Below, one piece after another: positions 1 to 7,730 of a DNA stretch of 35,844 bases. A model generated the notes under the pieces. The model saw nothing but the letters and a program-made list of their open reading frames with translations, was not told where the DNA came from and did not search any database. Source of the stretch: a virus; the IMG/VR virus record IMGVR_UViG_3300027708_000178, positions 1 to 35,844 of that record; one strand, written 5' to 3'. The translations under genes and the position numbers were made by a program. The stretch's first letter is position 1. Every line of letters starts with the position of its first letter.

Positions 1-1
1 A

Positions 2-229
2 CCAGAAAAGGATAGGAAAGACACAGTAGAAGCTCTTAAAAAAGCTGGAGTCAAATACAATCGTTTAATGATGAATAACATTGGCGGTAATCCAAAAGAT
101 CAAAATGAATCTAAAAAAAAACACGCTGAAAGTATTAAAGAAAAAATACTTTTTGCTATAGATGATAATCCAAAAATGCGTAGTGAATACAATAAAGTTG
201 GTATAAAAACAAAATCTCCAAAAGGTTAA
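2..229 (+). CDS. 3' end of an unrecognised lysine-rich protein (partial)
   Basis: An open frame enters from the left edge and runs 75 codons to TAA at 227-229. The visible part is rich in Lys, Asn and Glu, with no motif I recognise. It ends 5 bases before the next plus-strand gene, so the two are probably cotranscribed. The minus-strand frame opposite it has no ribosome site and I treat it as a shadow. Product unknown. Confidence 0.6.
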   Translation, partial: PEKDRKDTVEALKKAGVKYNRLMMNNIGGNPKDQNESKKKHAESIKEKILFAIDDNPKMRSEYNKVGIKTKSPKG

Positions 230-234
230 AAACA

Positions 235-798
235 ATGAAAACATTATCTGAAACTTATAGTTCAAAACATTTTTATACTGATAAAAATACAGTACATTCT
301 TACATTGATCATGTTTATTCAGAACTATTCTCTGAAATACAATCGTCTTCTAAAAATATTTTAGAAATAGGAATTGATCATGGTGGAAGCATATTGTTAT
401 GGAAAGAATATTTTTTAAACGCTGAAATTTACGGAATAGATATAGAAGATAAAAACGACATTTTTAAAGAAAAAGAAAGATTAAAAATAATACATGAAGA
501 TGCTTACAGTAAAAAATTTATAGATTCTATTCCAGAAAACAACTTTGATTTAATTATTGATGATGGTCCTCACACTTTAAAAAGTATGATTTCATTTTTA
601 GATGGATATCAAAGTAAATTAAATGAAAACGGAATTATTGTAATAGAAGATGTTCAAAACATTTCTTGGATTGATACTTTGATTAAACATGTTCATCAAG
701 ATTTAATTAAAAATATTTATATTCACGACCTTAGAAAAATAAAAAATAGGAATGATGACATACTATTTATTATAGATAAAAGAAAAATAAATATTTAA
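235..798 (+). CDS. class I SAM-dependent methyltransferase
   Basis: 187 aa. The SAM-binding motif I is ILEIGIDHGGS (about residues 42-52), followed by an acidic strand end GIDIED (67-72) and a motif-IV-like LIIDDGPHT (106-114), then the GIIVIEDV strand (133-140). This is the compact Methyltransf_24-like or cephalosporin-hydroxylase-like Rossmann layout often found among sugar and lipopolysaccharide modification genes. The substrate cannot be read from the sequence. Neighbours (DUF5672, DUF6165, glycosyltransferase-methyltransferase) suggest glycan decoration. The ribosome site upstream of ATG 235 is weak, so translation may depend on the preceding gene. Confidence 0.85.
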   Translation: MKTLSETYSSKHFYTDKNTVHSYIDHVYSELFSEIQSSSKNILEIGIDHGGSILLWKEYFLNAEIYGIDIEDKNDIFKEKERLKIIHEDAYSKKFIDSIPENNFDLIIDDGPHTLKSMISFLDGYQSKLNENGIIVIEDVQNISWIDTLIKHVHQDLIKNIYIHDLRKIKNRNDDILFIIDKRKINI

Positions 799-983
799 AC
801 AACAATGCTTGCTATATCAAATCTTTTAATTAAACTATCAACACCAAACATGTTTATATAAACATCTCGTATATCTTCCATACAAACTCTATTAAATTTT
901 ACACCAATGCTTTTTGACATTCTAATAGATGCCAATATCATTATTCTTCTTGCTTTTTTTTGTCTATTCTTTTTAATTTTCAT
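795..983 (-). CDS. small basic protein, unknown
   Basis: The frame is open from 1025, but ATG 983 overlaps the TGA of the upstream gene (980-982) as ATGA, the usual coupled arrangement, so I place the start there. This gives 62 aa with a basic N-terminus (MKIKKNRQKKARR) and an amphipathic remainder. Its stop overlaps the stop of the convergent methyltransferase gene by 4 bases. No family recognised. Confidence 0.55.
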   Translation of the reverse strand: MKIKKNRQKKARRIMILASIRMSKSIGVKFNRVCMEDIRDVYINMFGVDSLIKRFDIASIVV

Positions 984-1450
984 AGTATCACATTGTACCA
1001 ATTTGGGACTTCTCTTTTTTTCCATTTTGCTATATGGGATTTAAATTTTATATAATACATTTTATATGATTCTATTGGATTTTTTGATTTTATTTCTTCT
1101 GGCATAGCTTGAACAAATTCTGTCATCTCAAGATTTGGTATCTTACATGCAAATGTCAAACATTCCTCTATAATTTTTTTACATTTGTGTTCTTTTTCAT
1201 ATCTATAAGAATACTCATCACAAAGATATATGCCTAATTCGCACAACCAAATAAAATTACCCATACTTTTCCCTGCCCAAATTGTGCAAGGATGATTAAC
1301 ATATGCTGACTTATAAGGTGTCATAACACTATGACCATTAAGAATGGTACATAAAATTTGTGCTGTTTCCAAAGGCATTTTAACTATGTGTTTATCCATA
1401 TGCCATTCAGCAGCTTGTTTTGGATTTTTATCTAATACAAATATGTTCAT
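980..1450 (-). CDS. conserved phage-type protein, function unknown
   Basis: 156 aa, starting MNIFVLDKNPKQAAEWHMDKH, with further conserved-looking blocks YVNHPCTIW (51-59), GNFIWLCELG and DEYSYRYEKEHKC. This pattern (short N-terminal strand, DKHxVKM, NHP, DExxxRYxKxHK) belongs to a family widespread in tailed phages whose biochemical role I cannot name with confidence. The His, Asp and Tyr residues would suit an enzyme. It is coupled by ATGA to the 795-983 gene, and a purine-rich AAGGAAAAAA lies just before the start. Confidence 0.85.
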   Translation of the reverse strand: MNIFVLDKNPKQAAEWHMDKHIVKMPLETAQILCTILNGHSVMTPYKSAYVNHPCTIWAGKSMGNFIWLCELGIYLCDEYSYRYEKEHKCKKIIEECLTFACKIPNLEMTEFVQAMPEEIKSKNPIESYKMYYIKFKSHIAKWKKREVPNWYNVIL

Positions 1451-1459
1451 TTTTTTCCT

Positions 1460-1669
1460 TTAAAAATTTAAATTTATTTCTGTCATTTCTACAAACTCTA
1501 AGGTTAAATCATCATTAGATATAAACATTTTTGTTTTTTCTAATATTAATTTTGAATGTTCTTCATTGTAACAATCAAAAATATATGCATTACTTTTTAC
1601 TTTTGTTAATCCAACTTCTGGTTCTCTACAAAAATAATTTCCAACAAAATCTTTTATTATAGCTTTCAT
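1460..1669 (-). CDS. hypothetical protein, 69 aa
   Basis: Starts at ATG 1669 behind a clear AAAGGAG site. A small alpha/beta-looking protein with no recognised motif. It is the first gene downstream (minus sense) of the bipartite promoter at 1704-1729 and lies 9 bases from the 980-1450 gene, so both probably share that transcript. Confidence 0.75.
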   Translation of the reverse strand: MKAIIKDFVGNYFCREPEVGLTKVKSNAYIFDCYNEEHSKLILEKTKMFISNDDLTLEFVEMTEINLNF

Positions 1670-1703
1670 CTTGATTAACTCCTTTAAAATTGTAATATAT
1701 TAC

Positions 1704-1729
1704 TATTCGTGCATCTGTCAAATTATTTA
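1704..1729 (-). promoter_or_regulatory. bipartite phage promoter motif, copy 1
   Basis: Minus strand TAAATAAT ... CACGAATA with one base less between the boxes than most copies. It sits in a divergent gap, so neither box is forced by a coding end, and it points at the 1460-1669 gene. Confidence 0.6.
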
Positions 1730-1744
1730 ATTGATTGGAGCATT

Positions 1745-2422
1745 TTGAACAATTTAAATGATATAACAATTTGTGTAGTAGATTGCAAGAATTACGACAA
1801 TGCTGCAAAATCAATAATTCATTGTTTTTCAAATTGCGGAATAACTTTTAATAAAGCAATTTATTTTTCAGACATAAAACATTACAAATTAAAAGAATAT
1901 GGCATCAATTATGTAAACATAAATAAAATATCGTCTGCTAGAGAATATGACAATTTTATGATTAAAGAATTTTCAAAACACATAGAAACAAAATTTGCAC
2001 TAATTGTTCAACATGATGGTTTAATTTATAAGCCAGAAAAGTGGACAAATGATTTTTTAAAATATGACTATATTGGTGCTTCTTGGCCTCAATCTCCAAA
2101 AGGTTCAAATCATGTTGGCAATGGTGGTTTTTGTTTAAGGTCAAAAGCATTTATGGATAAAGCATCAGAAATTATTGGCGATTCATATTGTGATCATGCT
2201 GAAGATGTTTTCTTGTGTTGTACAATATATAAACAAATGTTAAATTTTGGTTTTAAATATGCAGATATCGATACTGCTTGTAAATTTTCAGTTGAACAAC
2301 ATTGGTCAAAAACAAACAATGATTCTTTTGGATTTCATTTGGCTGCATGTAATGCTATTGCAGATCATGTTGATTTTAGAGAAAAGGTTTACAATAGAAT
2401 TAAAGAAAATTGGAATAATTAA
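1745..2422 (+). CDS. DUF5672 family protein (glycosyltransferase-like)
   Basis: The frame opens at GTG 1709, but only TTG 1745 has a ribosome site in front (TTGGAG at 1735-1740, spacing a little short), giving 225 aa. Diagnostic blocks are LIVQHDGLIY, the YDYIGASWP segment, VGNGGFCLRS and HAEDVFLCC, which match the DUF5672 pattern (QHD, DYIGAPW, GNGGFSLR, PEDV). The family is found in surface-polysaccharide loci and thought to be glycosyltransferase-related. It ends tail to tail with the DUF6165 gene, the two TAA codons sharing bases 2420-2421. Confidence 0.8.
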   Translation: MNNLNDITICVVDCKNYDNAAKSIIHCFSNCGITFNKAIYFSDIKHYKLKEYGINYVNINKISSAREYDNFMIKEFSKHIETKFALIVQHDGLIYKPEKWTNDFLKYDYIGASWPQSPKGSNHVGNGGFCLRSKAFMDKASEIIGDSYCDHAEDVFLCCTIYKQMLNFGFKYADIDTACKFSVEQHWSKTNNDSFGFHLAACNAIADHVDFREKVYNRIKENWNN

Positions 2423-2784
2423 TTTATTTCATGTTTTTTTTCATCAAAAAATCCACTAATTGTTTCTTCATCTATTGTTTTTTTTAATTTGTTTCTTTTA
2501 TCATTATATTCAAATATAGATTTTGCAGATTTTAAAATTTCTTCATCATTAACTTTTGACCTTACTATATTTTCATATTTCCATATTACTTTATTTATAT
2601 AAAATAATTCTTCTTCAAATTCAATAATTTTAATTCTTAAATTTTCTGGCATTTGATTATAAATAGTTAAAAGACTTTCTAATTGATTAATATTATTTTC
2701 ATTGTTTATTACGGAACACTTTATTTTTAAAATTGTTATTTTATCAATCAATTCACCAGTTCCAATAAATACATTATGTATCAT
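2419..2784 (-). CDS. DUF6165-like protein
   Basis: 121 aa, largely helical. The N-terminal GTGELIDKITILKIK block and a later INKVIWKYENIVRSK segment match my memory of DUF6165, a small family next to glycosyltransferases in lipopolysaccharide clusters. There are no catalytic residues I can name, so it may be an adaptor. Upstream is a methyltransferase on the same strand, with the 2785-2801 gap carrying the ribosome site region. Confidence 0.65.
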   Translation of the reverse strand: MIHNVFIGTGELIDKITILKIKCSVINNENNINQLESLLTIYNQMPENLRIKIIEFEEELFYINKVIWKYENIVRSKVNDEEILKSAKSIFEYNDKRNKLKKTIDEETISGFFDEKKHEIN

Positions 2785-2801
2785 ATTATTTTTTCCAATA
2801 T

Positions 2802-3359
2802 TTAATTGTTTTCATAAATCCAACAGTCGCCAATAATTAAAACTTTTTTATCTTCAAAAAACTCATCAACTGCTTTTGTTACAGTTTTCCAAGAACCATA
2901 ATCATGACCAGATATAATTCCACCAAATTTAACTTTTGGCAACCATGCATTTATATCTGCCTTTACATTTTCATAATCATGACTACCATCTATAAATATA
3001 AAGTCTATTGTTTTATCTTCATAGTTTTTTGATGCAGATATAGAATCTAATCTAACTGGATTAATTACACTTAACAAAGAAGATATATTTTTAATAAATA
3101 ATTCGTATAAATCATCTGATATTATATTTTCATATGCTACATGTTCAGAACTTCCTTTCCATGTATCTATACAATCTAATGTTATGTTTTTTTTAGAGTT
3201 TATAATTTCTACAGCAAGATAAGCTGAACTTTTTCCTTTCCACGATCCAATTTCAATAAATTTGCTTCCATAAGGAAACTTTTTAACCATTGACTTATAA
3301 AAGTCTTTATAATTAAACCAATCTTCTCCAAACTGTGGGAGTTGATATATGTGATTCAT
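2802..3359 (-). CDS. class I SAM-dependent methyltransferase (Methyltransf_24 type)
   Basis: 185 aa. Motif I is FIEIGSWKGKSS (residues 34-45), the acidic partner is CIDTWKGS (63-70), and motif IV with metal or substrate residues is FIDGSHDYENV (122-132), followed by GGIISGHDY (146-154). These are hallmarks of the small sugar or peptide methyltransferases of phage and bacterial surface loci. Its ATG overlaps the stop of the 3356-4606 fusion gene by 4 bases, so translation is coupled. Confidence 0.88.
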   Translation of the reverse strand: MNHIYQLPQFGEDWFNYKDFYKSMVKKFPYGSKFIEIGSWKGKSSAYLAVEIINSKKNITLDCIDTWKGSSEHVAYENIISDDLYELFIKNISSLLSVINPVRLDSISASKNYEDKTIDFIFIDGSHDYENVKADINAWLPKVKFGGIISGHDYGSWKTVTKAVDEFFEDKKVLIIGDCWIYENN

Positions 3360-4606
3360 ATTGATACTTCACCAGGAACTCTCATTTTTAATGCTTCATC
3401 TGGAACTTTTAATATGTCAGCTTTTACATAAAGAATATTGTGTGTCTTATGCCATTCGGTTGGATAAAAGTTTTTAATTCTATTTGCTTGAAATCTTACT
3501 GGTGTTCCAATGTATTTAGCCTGATCTCTTTTTGTGTAATACCAGAAACTATTGCTATTCCAAAATGATATATGTGTTGGATCTTGAAAAGCACCTCTAC
3601 CATCTGTAGATGGAGTCTGAGTTAAAAACCAACCCATTGGGCATAGGCATCTATAAGCTTCTTTCATCACATGAATTGGGTCTTTTAAATGCTCAAGTGC
3701 ATCATGTGCTCTTATCAATCCCACTTCACCATCTTTAAAAGGCCAAGGATCGTTTAAATCATGTATAATTTCTGCGTTATGCATGTCTACTGACTTGTAC
3801 CCCTTTGGAGGATTAAAACCTCCACAAAGGTCTATCTTAAGCAAACCATTAAGATCACACCATTTCTCAGCTAATGCGTAGATATATCTATCATGAATGT
3901 TTAATGTCTCTTCTTGAATGAAAGCATTCTTTTCACCGTAACAAGTATTGTTTTTATGCTTATAGTAAATATACAAGCACTTATCTATATGTTTAACATT
4001 TCCTTGTATGTATGTCCTGCAAAGTATGTCATGATCATCTAAAACTTCCATTGTTTCATCATGTCCACCAATCTTTTCGTAAAACGATTTTTTCCAAGCA
4101 CGAACATGATTTGGGGCAAACCAAATTTTAGAGAATGATGCTGGAGTTGAATCAAATGATATTAGTTCTAAAAGATCTTTGCCATGATATTTAAATGGTC
4201 TATTTCTCCAACCATAATAATCAGAGTAAACAAATGGCTTTCCATCAGGGTCTATTTCTGCACAATTTGAATATGCAAAATCAATTGTTTGATCTGAATT
4301 AAATGCGTTATATAATTCCTGCAAACAATCTTCTGTTAATTCATCATCATGATCAACTTCAACTACCACAATGCCATTTGATCCCATAGACCCTTCTTTT
4401 TTGAAGAGTCCAATTAATTTTGAATCAGGATTTTTTGATACTACAATCCTTGGTTTAAAATCCAAAGACTCAACATCAATATTGGCATTTCCATTAGGAA
4501 CAATTACCCATTCAAAATCTTTAAATGTTTGCCTTGCTATAGAGCGAGAAAGTCTAGCAAGGAATTGAGTATTGTGCGTTGGCGTAACTATAGAAAAGTA
4601 TGGCAT
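3356..4606 (-). CDS. fusion of family-2 glycosyltransferase and SAM methyltransferase
   Basis: 416 aa with two domains. Residues 1-250 are a GT-A glycosyltransferase: FSIVTPTHN start, metal-binding VDHDDE (84-89) and a late LDDHD acceptor-side motif (189-193). Residues about 255-416 are a methyltransferase: IDLCGGFNPPKGY (258-270), HDLNDPWPF, then ALEHLKDP and the GAFQDPTHISFW segment seen in putative sugar methyltransferases. The fusion suggests that one sugar is added and methylated by the same protein. It ends against the downstream methyltransferase and lies one codon from the upstream oxygenase. Confidence 0.88.
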   Translation of the reverse strand: MPYFSIVTPTHNTQFLARLSRSIARQTFKDFEWVIVPNGNANIDVESLDFKPRIVVSKNPDSKLIGLFKKEGSMGSNGIVVVEVDHDDELTEDCLQELYNAFNSDQTIDFAYSNCAEIDPDGKPFVYSDYYGWRNRPFKYHGKDLLELISFDSTPASFSKIWFAPNHVRAWKKSFYEKIGGHDETMEVLDDHDILCRTYIQGNVKHIDKCLYIYYKHKNNTCYGEKNAFIQEETLNIHDRYIYALAEKWCDLNGLLKIDLCGGFNPPKGYKSVDMHNAEIIHDLNDPWPFKDGEVGLIRAHDALEHLKDPIHVMKEAYRCLCPMGWFLTQTPSTDGRGAFQDPTHISFWNSNSFWYYTKRDQAKYIGTPVRFQANRIKNFYPTEWHKTHNILYVKADILKVPDEALKMRVPGEVSI

Positions 4607-5203
4607 TTATTTTTTCACATTAAAAAAGAATAGTTGAACTAACCTAGAAAACTCACCGTACATTGTGGCTGAGTGAATCATTTTTCCATCCCAAAGAACT
4701 AGTCTGTTATATACAGACCCAACTCTGTCTACTAACTCCCAACTATCTTCATTTAATAAGCTATGCTGTGTGTATATGTCTGATTCATTTATGTCTTCTC
4801 TATTTTCCAATGGATGACTTGGTGGTCTTCTACAGCCATATTTTTTATCTTTCCAAAATGATGTTCCAGCATTTGTTGGGCCATCTTTAGTTAAGTATAC
4901 TGCTGCTGCATAGTCTTGTGAATCACTATGCCATACTAATGGGTCATTTCCAGATGTTATTTGAAAAACACCATTCATTGGTTGATTTAACCAATCTACT
5001 ATTTCTACTTGCAACAACTTTTCAAATTCTTCTTTTACATAAGGAAACAAACAACCTGTTGTTCTTTTTCCTTTGTAGAATTTGTTTTCTTCTTTAAAAT
5101 CAAAATCTTTTGTTTTTTCAACTATCCAATCTGGATCTTTATAAAAGTTGTCAACAACAAGCAAACTAGGTATTCTTTGATTAAATATGATTTCATTATC
5201 CAT
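4607..5203 (-). CDS. DUF6445-like 2OG-Fe(II) oxygenase
   Basis: I start at ATG 5203 (AAAGGAC site 8 bases upstream) rather than 5227, giving 198 aa. The iron triad is visible as WHSDS (H92, D94) and H177, with R187 as the likely 2-oxoglutarate ligand. The PLVWHSDSQDYAAAVYLT block and the late LVLWDGKMIHSA block fit the DUF6445 family of phage and bacterial dioxygenases. The reaction would be hydroxylation of an unknown protein or glycan. It overlaps the 3' end of 5196-5819 by 8 bases. Confidence 0.8.
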   Translation of the reverse strand: MDNEIIFNQRIPSLLVVDNFYKDPDWIVEKTKDFDFKEENKFYKGKRTTGCLFPYVKEEFEKLLQVEIVDWLNQPMNGVFQITSGNDPLVWHSDSQDYAAAVYLTKDGPTNAGTSFWKDKKYGCRRPPSHPLENREDINESDIYTQHSLLNEDSWELVDRVGSVYNRLVLWDGKMIHSATMYGEFSRLVQLFFFNVKK

Positions 5204-5819
5204 TTTTCCAAGTCCTTTCATCTTCAATGTTTTCGTGACTTTTTAAATCAATTACCACAGATTCAAATATAGCAGAATAAGGTATAAAAACAAGCAATTT
5301 ACTATAATGCCTTGAATCTACTCCCTCGTCAACTTTAAACCATACTTCAATTCTAGATTTATTAGATAAAAGTTTTTTTGTTTTGTTTCTGTTGTTCTGA
5401 CATTCTTCTTCGTATTGTTTAACTTGATTAAGTGTTATTTCTAATTTTTGAATTTCTTTTTGAACTATTTTTTTAATTGCTTCTGTTTCTGCAACTATGA
5501 TTTTACGCTTGTCTGCGGACAAACACACATACAATGTTGCTTCAGTTCGAACATCTCTACCATTTGCTTCTTCATAAGATGAACCATCAGTAGAATAAAA
5601 TCTTTTTGCCTCATAAATAATGTCAGATTTATTTTCACGACACTTCATTTGTGCAGTTTTATTAGTCTTTTTGCACTTATAATCAATCATTAACTTTTTA
5701 TCTTCTTCAATAGAAGCTTTTTCAAATTCGTACTTAAATCTAAAGTTTAAATATTTAGCAACTTTATCTGCTAAACTATTACCATTTTCAATTCTAGTTG
5801 TTATTTTATCAGTTTTCAC
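5196..5819 (-). CDS. unknown protein, possible nuclease-like fold
   Basis: 207 aa from GTG 5819, which lies 1 base after the stop of the previous gene; GGGAG about 10 bases upstream is the likely ribosome site. There is a charged N-terminal half with MIDYKCKK (44-51) followed by AQMKCRENKSDIIYEAKRF, then a coiled-coil-like stretch around 110-150. The D ... QxK spacing resembles the PD-(D/E)XK core, but this is weak and I do not assign a function. Confidence 0.6.
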   Translation of the reverse strand: MKTDKITTRIENGNSLADKVAKYLNFRFKYEFEKASIEEDKKLMIDYKCKKTNKTAQMKCRENKSDIIYEAKRFYSTDGSSYEEANGRDVRTEATLYVCLSADKRKIIVAETEAIKKIVQKEIQKLEITLNQVKQYEEECQNNRNKTKKLLSNKSRIEVWFKVDEGVDSRHYSKLLVFIPYSAIFESVVIDLKSHENIEDERTWKNG

Positions 5820-5820
5820 C

Positions 5821-6222
5821 TTAAAGCATCTCCCTTTTATAGTTCTCTAATTCTTTCATAAAAAAATCTCCTATTTCGCTCATGTCTATGTTTTCCTTGT
5901 TTTTTTTGTATATGCAGTATTCTTGTGCTGTTTTTTCACCAGTATCTAAAAGTCTTTTTGATTTGTTTATAACTGGTCCAACCCTTAAAATTGTAGAATT
6001 TCCACCGTCTTCATCAAGAGTGTACATTTTTCCTATGGAAACATTTTCGTATGGGTCCATGCTAACCATTTCACCACCATTTTCAACTACATCACATATT
6101 ATTTCATATTCATCTATCTTCTTGTTGATTTTTTTATCTATTAATCTTTTCAAGTCTTCAATTTGAATTAAGATTAGTGTTCCAGATTTAAAACTCATTC
6201 TTGACAAAACATCAATCCTCAT
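5821..6222 (-). CDS. hypothetical protein, 133 aa
   Basis: A mixed alpha/beta protein with a central acidic GKMYTLDEDGGNS segment. Its start overlaps the 3' end of 6212-6799 by 11 bases, and its stop precedes the next start by 1 base, so it sits inside a coupled block. No family recognised. Confidence 0.7.
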   Translation of the reverse strand: MRIDVLSRMSFKSGTLILIQIEDLKRLIDKKINKKIDEYEIICDVVENGGEMVSMDPYENVSIGKMYTLDEDGGNSTILRVGPVINKSKRLLDTGEKTAQEYCIYKKNKENIDMSEIGDFFMKELENYKREML

Positions 6223-6799
6223 TTATTTCTCCTAATTTATTTTCATCTTGAGTTAATTCTTTTAAAGATTCTTCTGGAGTTTTTTTAGAAACATCAAAAA
6301 ATGCTGCTTCTGTTAAACAACCATAAAAATCAATGCCCAAAAAACTTGGATCGCTTTTACAAAACGGTTTCATTATTTGTCGTTTATTTGTCATAACAAT
6401 TATAAATTTTGTATTATCATTGATAGATCTTTTAAAATCATTTATGTATTCTACTAAACCAATTGTTTTGTCATCAGAAATAAAAGAATCAATATCCTTA
6501 AAAATAACAACATTATTATACTCTGCTTTTTTACTTATCTTTATTTCATAAAACATATTTAAATAAAAATCACTCTCTTTATATAAGTGACATGAATTAA
6601 CAATATCATATTTATATGGAGATACATTAAATATTTCTAATTTGTTTTCATTGCAGAATTGTAAAATTTGATTTGTTAAAAATCTTTTATATGATTCGTT
6701 TTTATAATAAATCAATAATATCTTTTCATCTGTTTTTCTAAATGTAATGCTATCTTTTATTTTTTTATTTAATCTTTCTACTAAGGAATCAATGTTCAT
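6212..6799 (-). CDS. unknown protein with degenerate ATPase-like features
   Basis: 195 aa. KILLIYYKNESYKRFL (25-40) sits where a P-loop strand would be but has no GK(S/T). NNVVIFKDIDSF resembles a Walker B strand and KFIIVMTNKRQ a sensor-1 strand. This could be a divergent AAA-like clamp-loader fragment without nucleotide binding, or an unrelated fold. Upstream 6802-7071 lies 2 bases away. Family not identified. Confidence 0.65.
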   Translation of the reverse strand: MNIDSLVERLNKKIKDSITFRKTDEKILLIYYKNESYKRFLTNQILQFCNENKLEIFNVSPYKYDIVNSCHLYKESDFYLNMFYEIKISKKAEYNNVVIFKDIDSFISDDKTIGLVEYINDFKRSINDNTKFIIVMTNKRQIMKPFCKSDPSFLGIDFYGCLTEAAFFDVSKKTPEESLKELTQDENKLGEINED

Positions 6800-6801
6800 T
6801 T

Positions 6802-7071
6802 TTACCTCGAAACAAGAAAAAACTTTTCATTAATTTTTTCTATTGAATACTTTAATATTATTTTTCCATCTTCTTCAACTATTAAAATTGCCATTGGCAT
6901 ATACATATATTCTAACATATATATGTCTTGAATAACTTTTGTGGCTATATCTTCAGAATTTTCTATTTTTCCAACATGTTTTTTAGAAATTTCCATGTTG
7001 TTGTTAATATATTGAATATATGCGTTATACATATTAGTACCAAGAATATAAGCAAAATCCATTATTGCCAT
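6802..7071 (-). CDS. hypothetical protein, 89 aa
   Basis: Begins inside the end of 7034-7372 (38-base overlap). ATG 7071, 7062 and 7032 are all possible, and none has a strong ribosome site, so the exact start is uncertain. The C-terminal half MAILIVEEDGKIILKYSIEK is a clear beta hairpin. No recognised motif. Confidence 0.6.
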   Translation of the reverse strand: MAIMDFAYILGTNMYNAYIQYINNNMEISKKHVGKIENSEDIATKVIQDIYMLEYMYMPMAILIVEEDGKIILKYSIEKINEKFFLVSR

Positions 7072-7372
7072 AAATTTCTAACATTCTTTGAAAATTTTCA
7101 AGATCACAAATTTCAAAATCTTTTAAACTTGAATTATTTTCTTTAATTTTTTTAATGTGTGATTTTAAAACTTCTGATGATTTTAACACTTCTTCATTTG
7201 TCAGGATATTATATAAAGAAAGTCCTGTTAATGGTTTAAAAATTTTTTCATATCGTTTGCCTAAAAAAGTTGCATTGCTATTATTTATTTTATAACCATC
7301 AATATTTAAATTGCTTAAATCTATTTTTTTTTTATTGCTAGGTTGCCAGCTATTTATTAGTTCTTTTTTCAT
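7034..7372 (-). CDS. hypothetical protein, 112 aa
   Basis: First gene of the 7.4-5.2 kb block, starting MKKELINSWQPSNKK. Its middle (LKSSEVLKSHIKKIKENN) is predicted helical. The stable hairpin at 7394-7420 lies directly upstream and would separate it from the 7430-7645 gene, so this block probably has its own start of transcription, or transcription reads through. No family recognised. Confidence 0.7.
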   Translation of the reverse strand: MKKELINSWQPSNKKKIDLSNLNIDGYKINNSNATFLGKRYEKIFKPLTGLSLYNILTNEEVLKSSEVLKSHIKKIKENNSSLKDFEICDLENFQRMLEIYGNNGFCLYSWY

Positions 7373-7393
7373 TTTTACTGTCCATTTTAATAT

Positions 7394-7420
7394 AAAAAGG
7401 GGGCAAAAGCCCCCCTTTTA
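7394..7420 (-). terminator. Rho-independent terminator
   Basis: GGGGGC (7399-7404), AAAA loop, GCCCCC, flanked on the minus strand by TTTTTATATT. The hairpin is preceded by an A-run as well, so it could work on both strands, but the gene ending just before it (7430-7645) is on the minus strand. Confidence 0.85.
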
Positions 7421-7429
7421 CATTTATTT

Positions 7430-7645
7430 TTACTTACATTTCTTTCCACGAATAATGCTTTTAAATTTAGATTGTTTTTGCAAATCAACAACAACCTTTG
7501 TTTCTGGTTTTTTATTAGATTCAACTGCAATAGGTGCAGAAGATGAACAAACGCCACCAGAACAACTGGACTTAGAACGAAGTCCAATAGCATTAACAGA
7601 TTCAGAACCAAAGGCAATCGATGTTGCCAACAATAAATCAAACAT
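7430..7645 (-). CDS. small secreted cysteine-containing protein
   Basis: 71 aa from ATG 7645 behind a strong AAGGAGG. The first 19 residues (MFDLLLATSIAFGSESVNA) look like a signal peptide ending in a plausible cleavage site. The mature part has SSCSGGVCSSS, a Cys-pair motif in a Gly/Ser linker, and a basic tail ending GKKCK. It is a monocistronic unit between a weak promoter copy (7705-7730) and the terminator at 7394-7420. The role is unknown; an exported accessory or lysis-timing protein would be a guess. Confidence 0.75.
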   Translation of the reverse strand: MFDLLLATSIAFGSESVNAIGLRSKSSCSGGVCSSSAPIAVESNKKPETKVVVDLQKQSKFKSIIRGKKCK

Positions 7646-7704
7646 AAATCTTCCTCCTTAAAGGTTTTAAACTTTCTAACAAAACAATATGTTAGATACT
7701 AACA

Positions 7705-7730
7705 CATTCGTTCTTCCTGTTAAAGATTTA
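7705..7730 (-). promoter_or_regulatory. weak bipartite promoter motif, copy 2
   Basis: TAAATC ... AACGAATG, 1 base shorter than usual and with mismatches in both boxes. It overlaps the end of the 7720-8688 gene. A GTTAG-ATA-CTAAC inverted repeat (7691-7703) lies just downstream, ahead of the 7430-7645 gene. Confidence 0.35.

Noticed and set aside
65-265. Minus-strand 66-aa Phe-rich frame
   Set aside because: It lies antisense to the partial coding frame at 2-229, has no ribosome site and shows the composition expected of a shadow frame.
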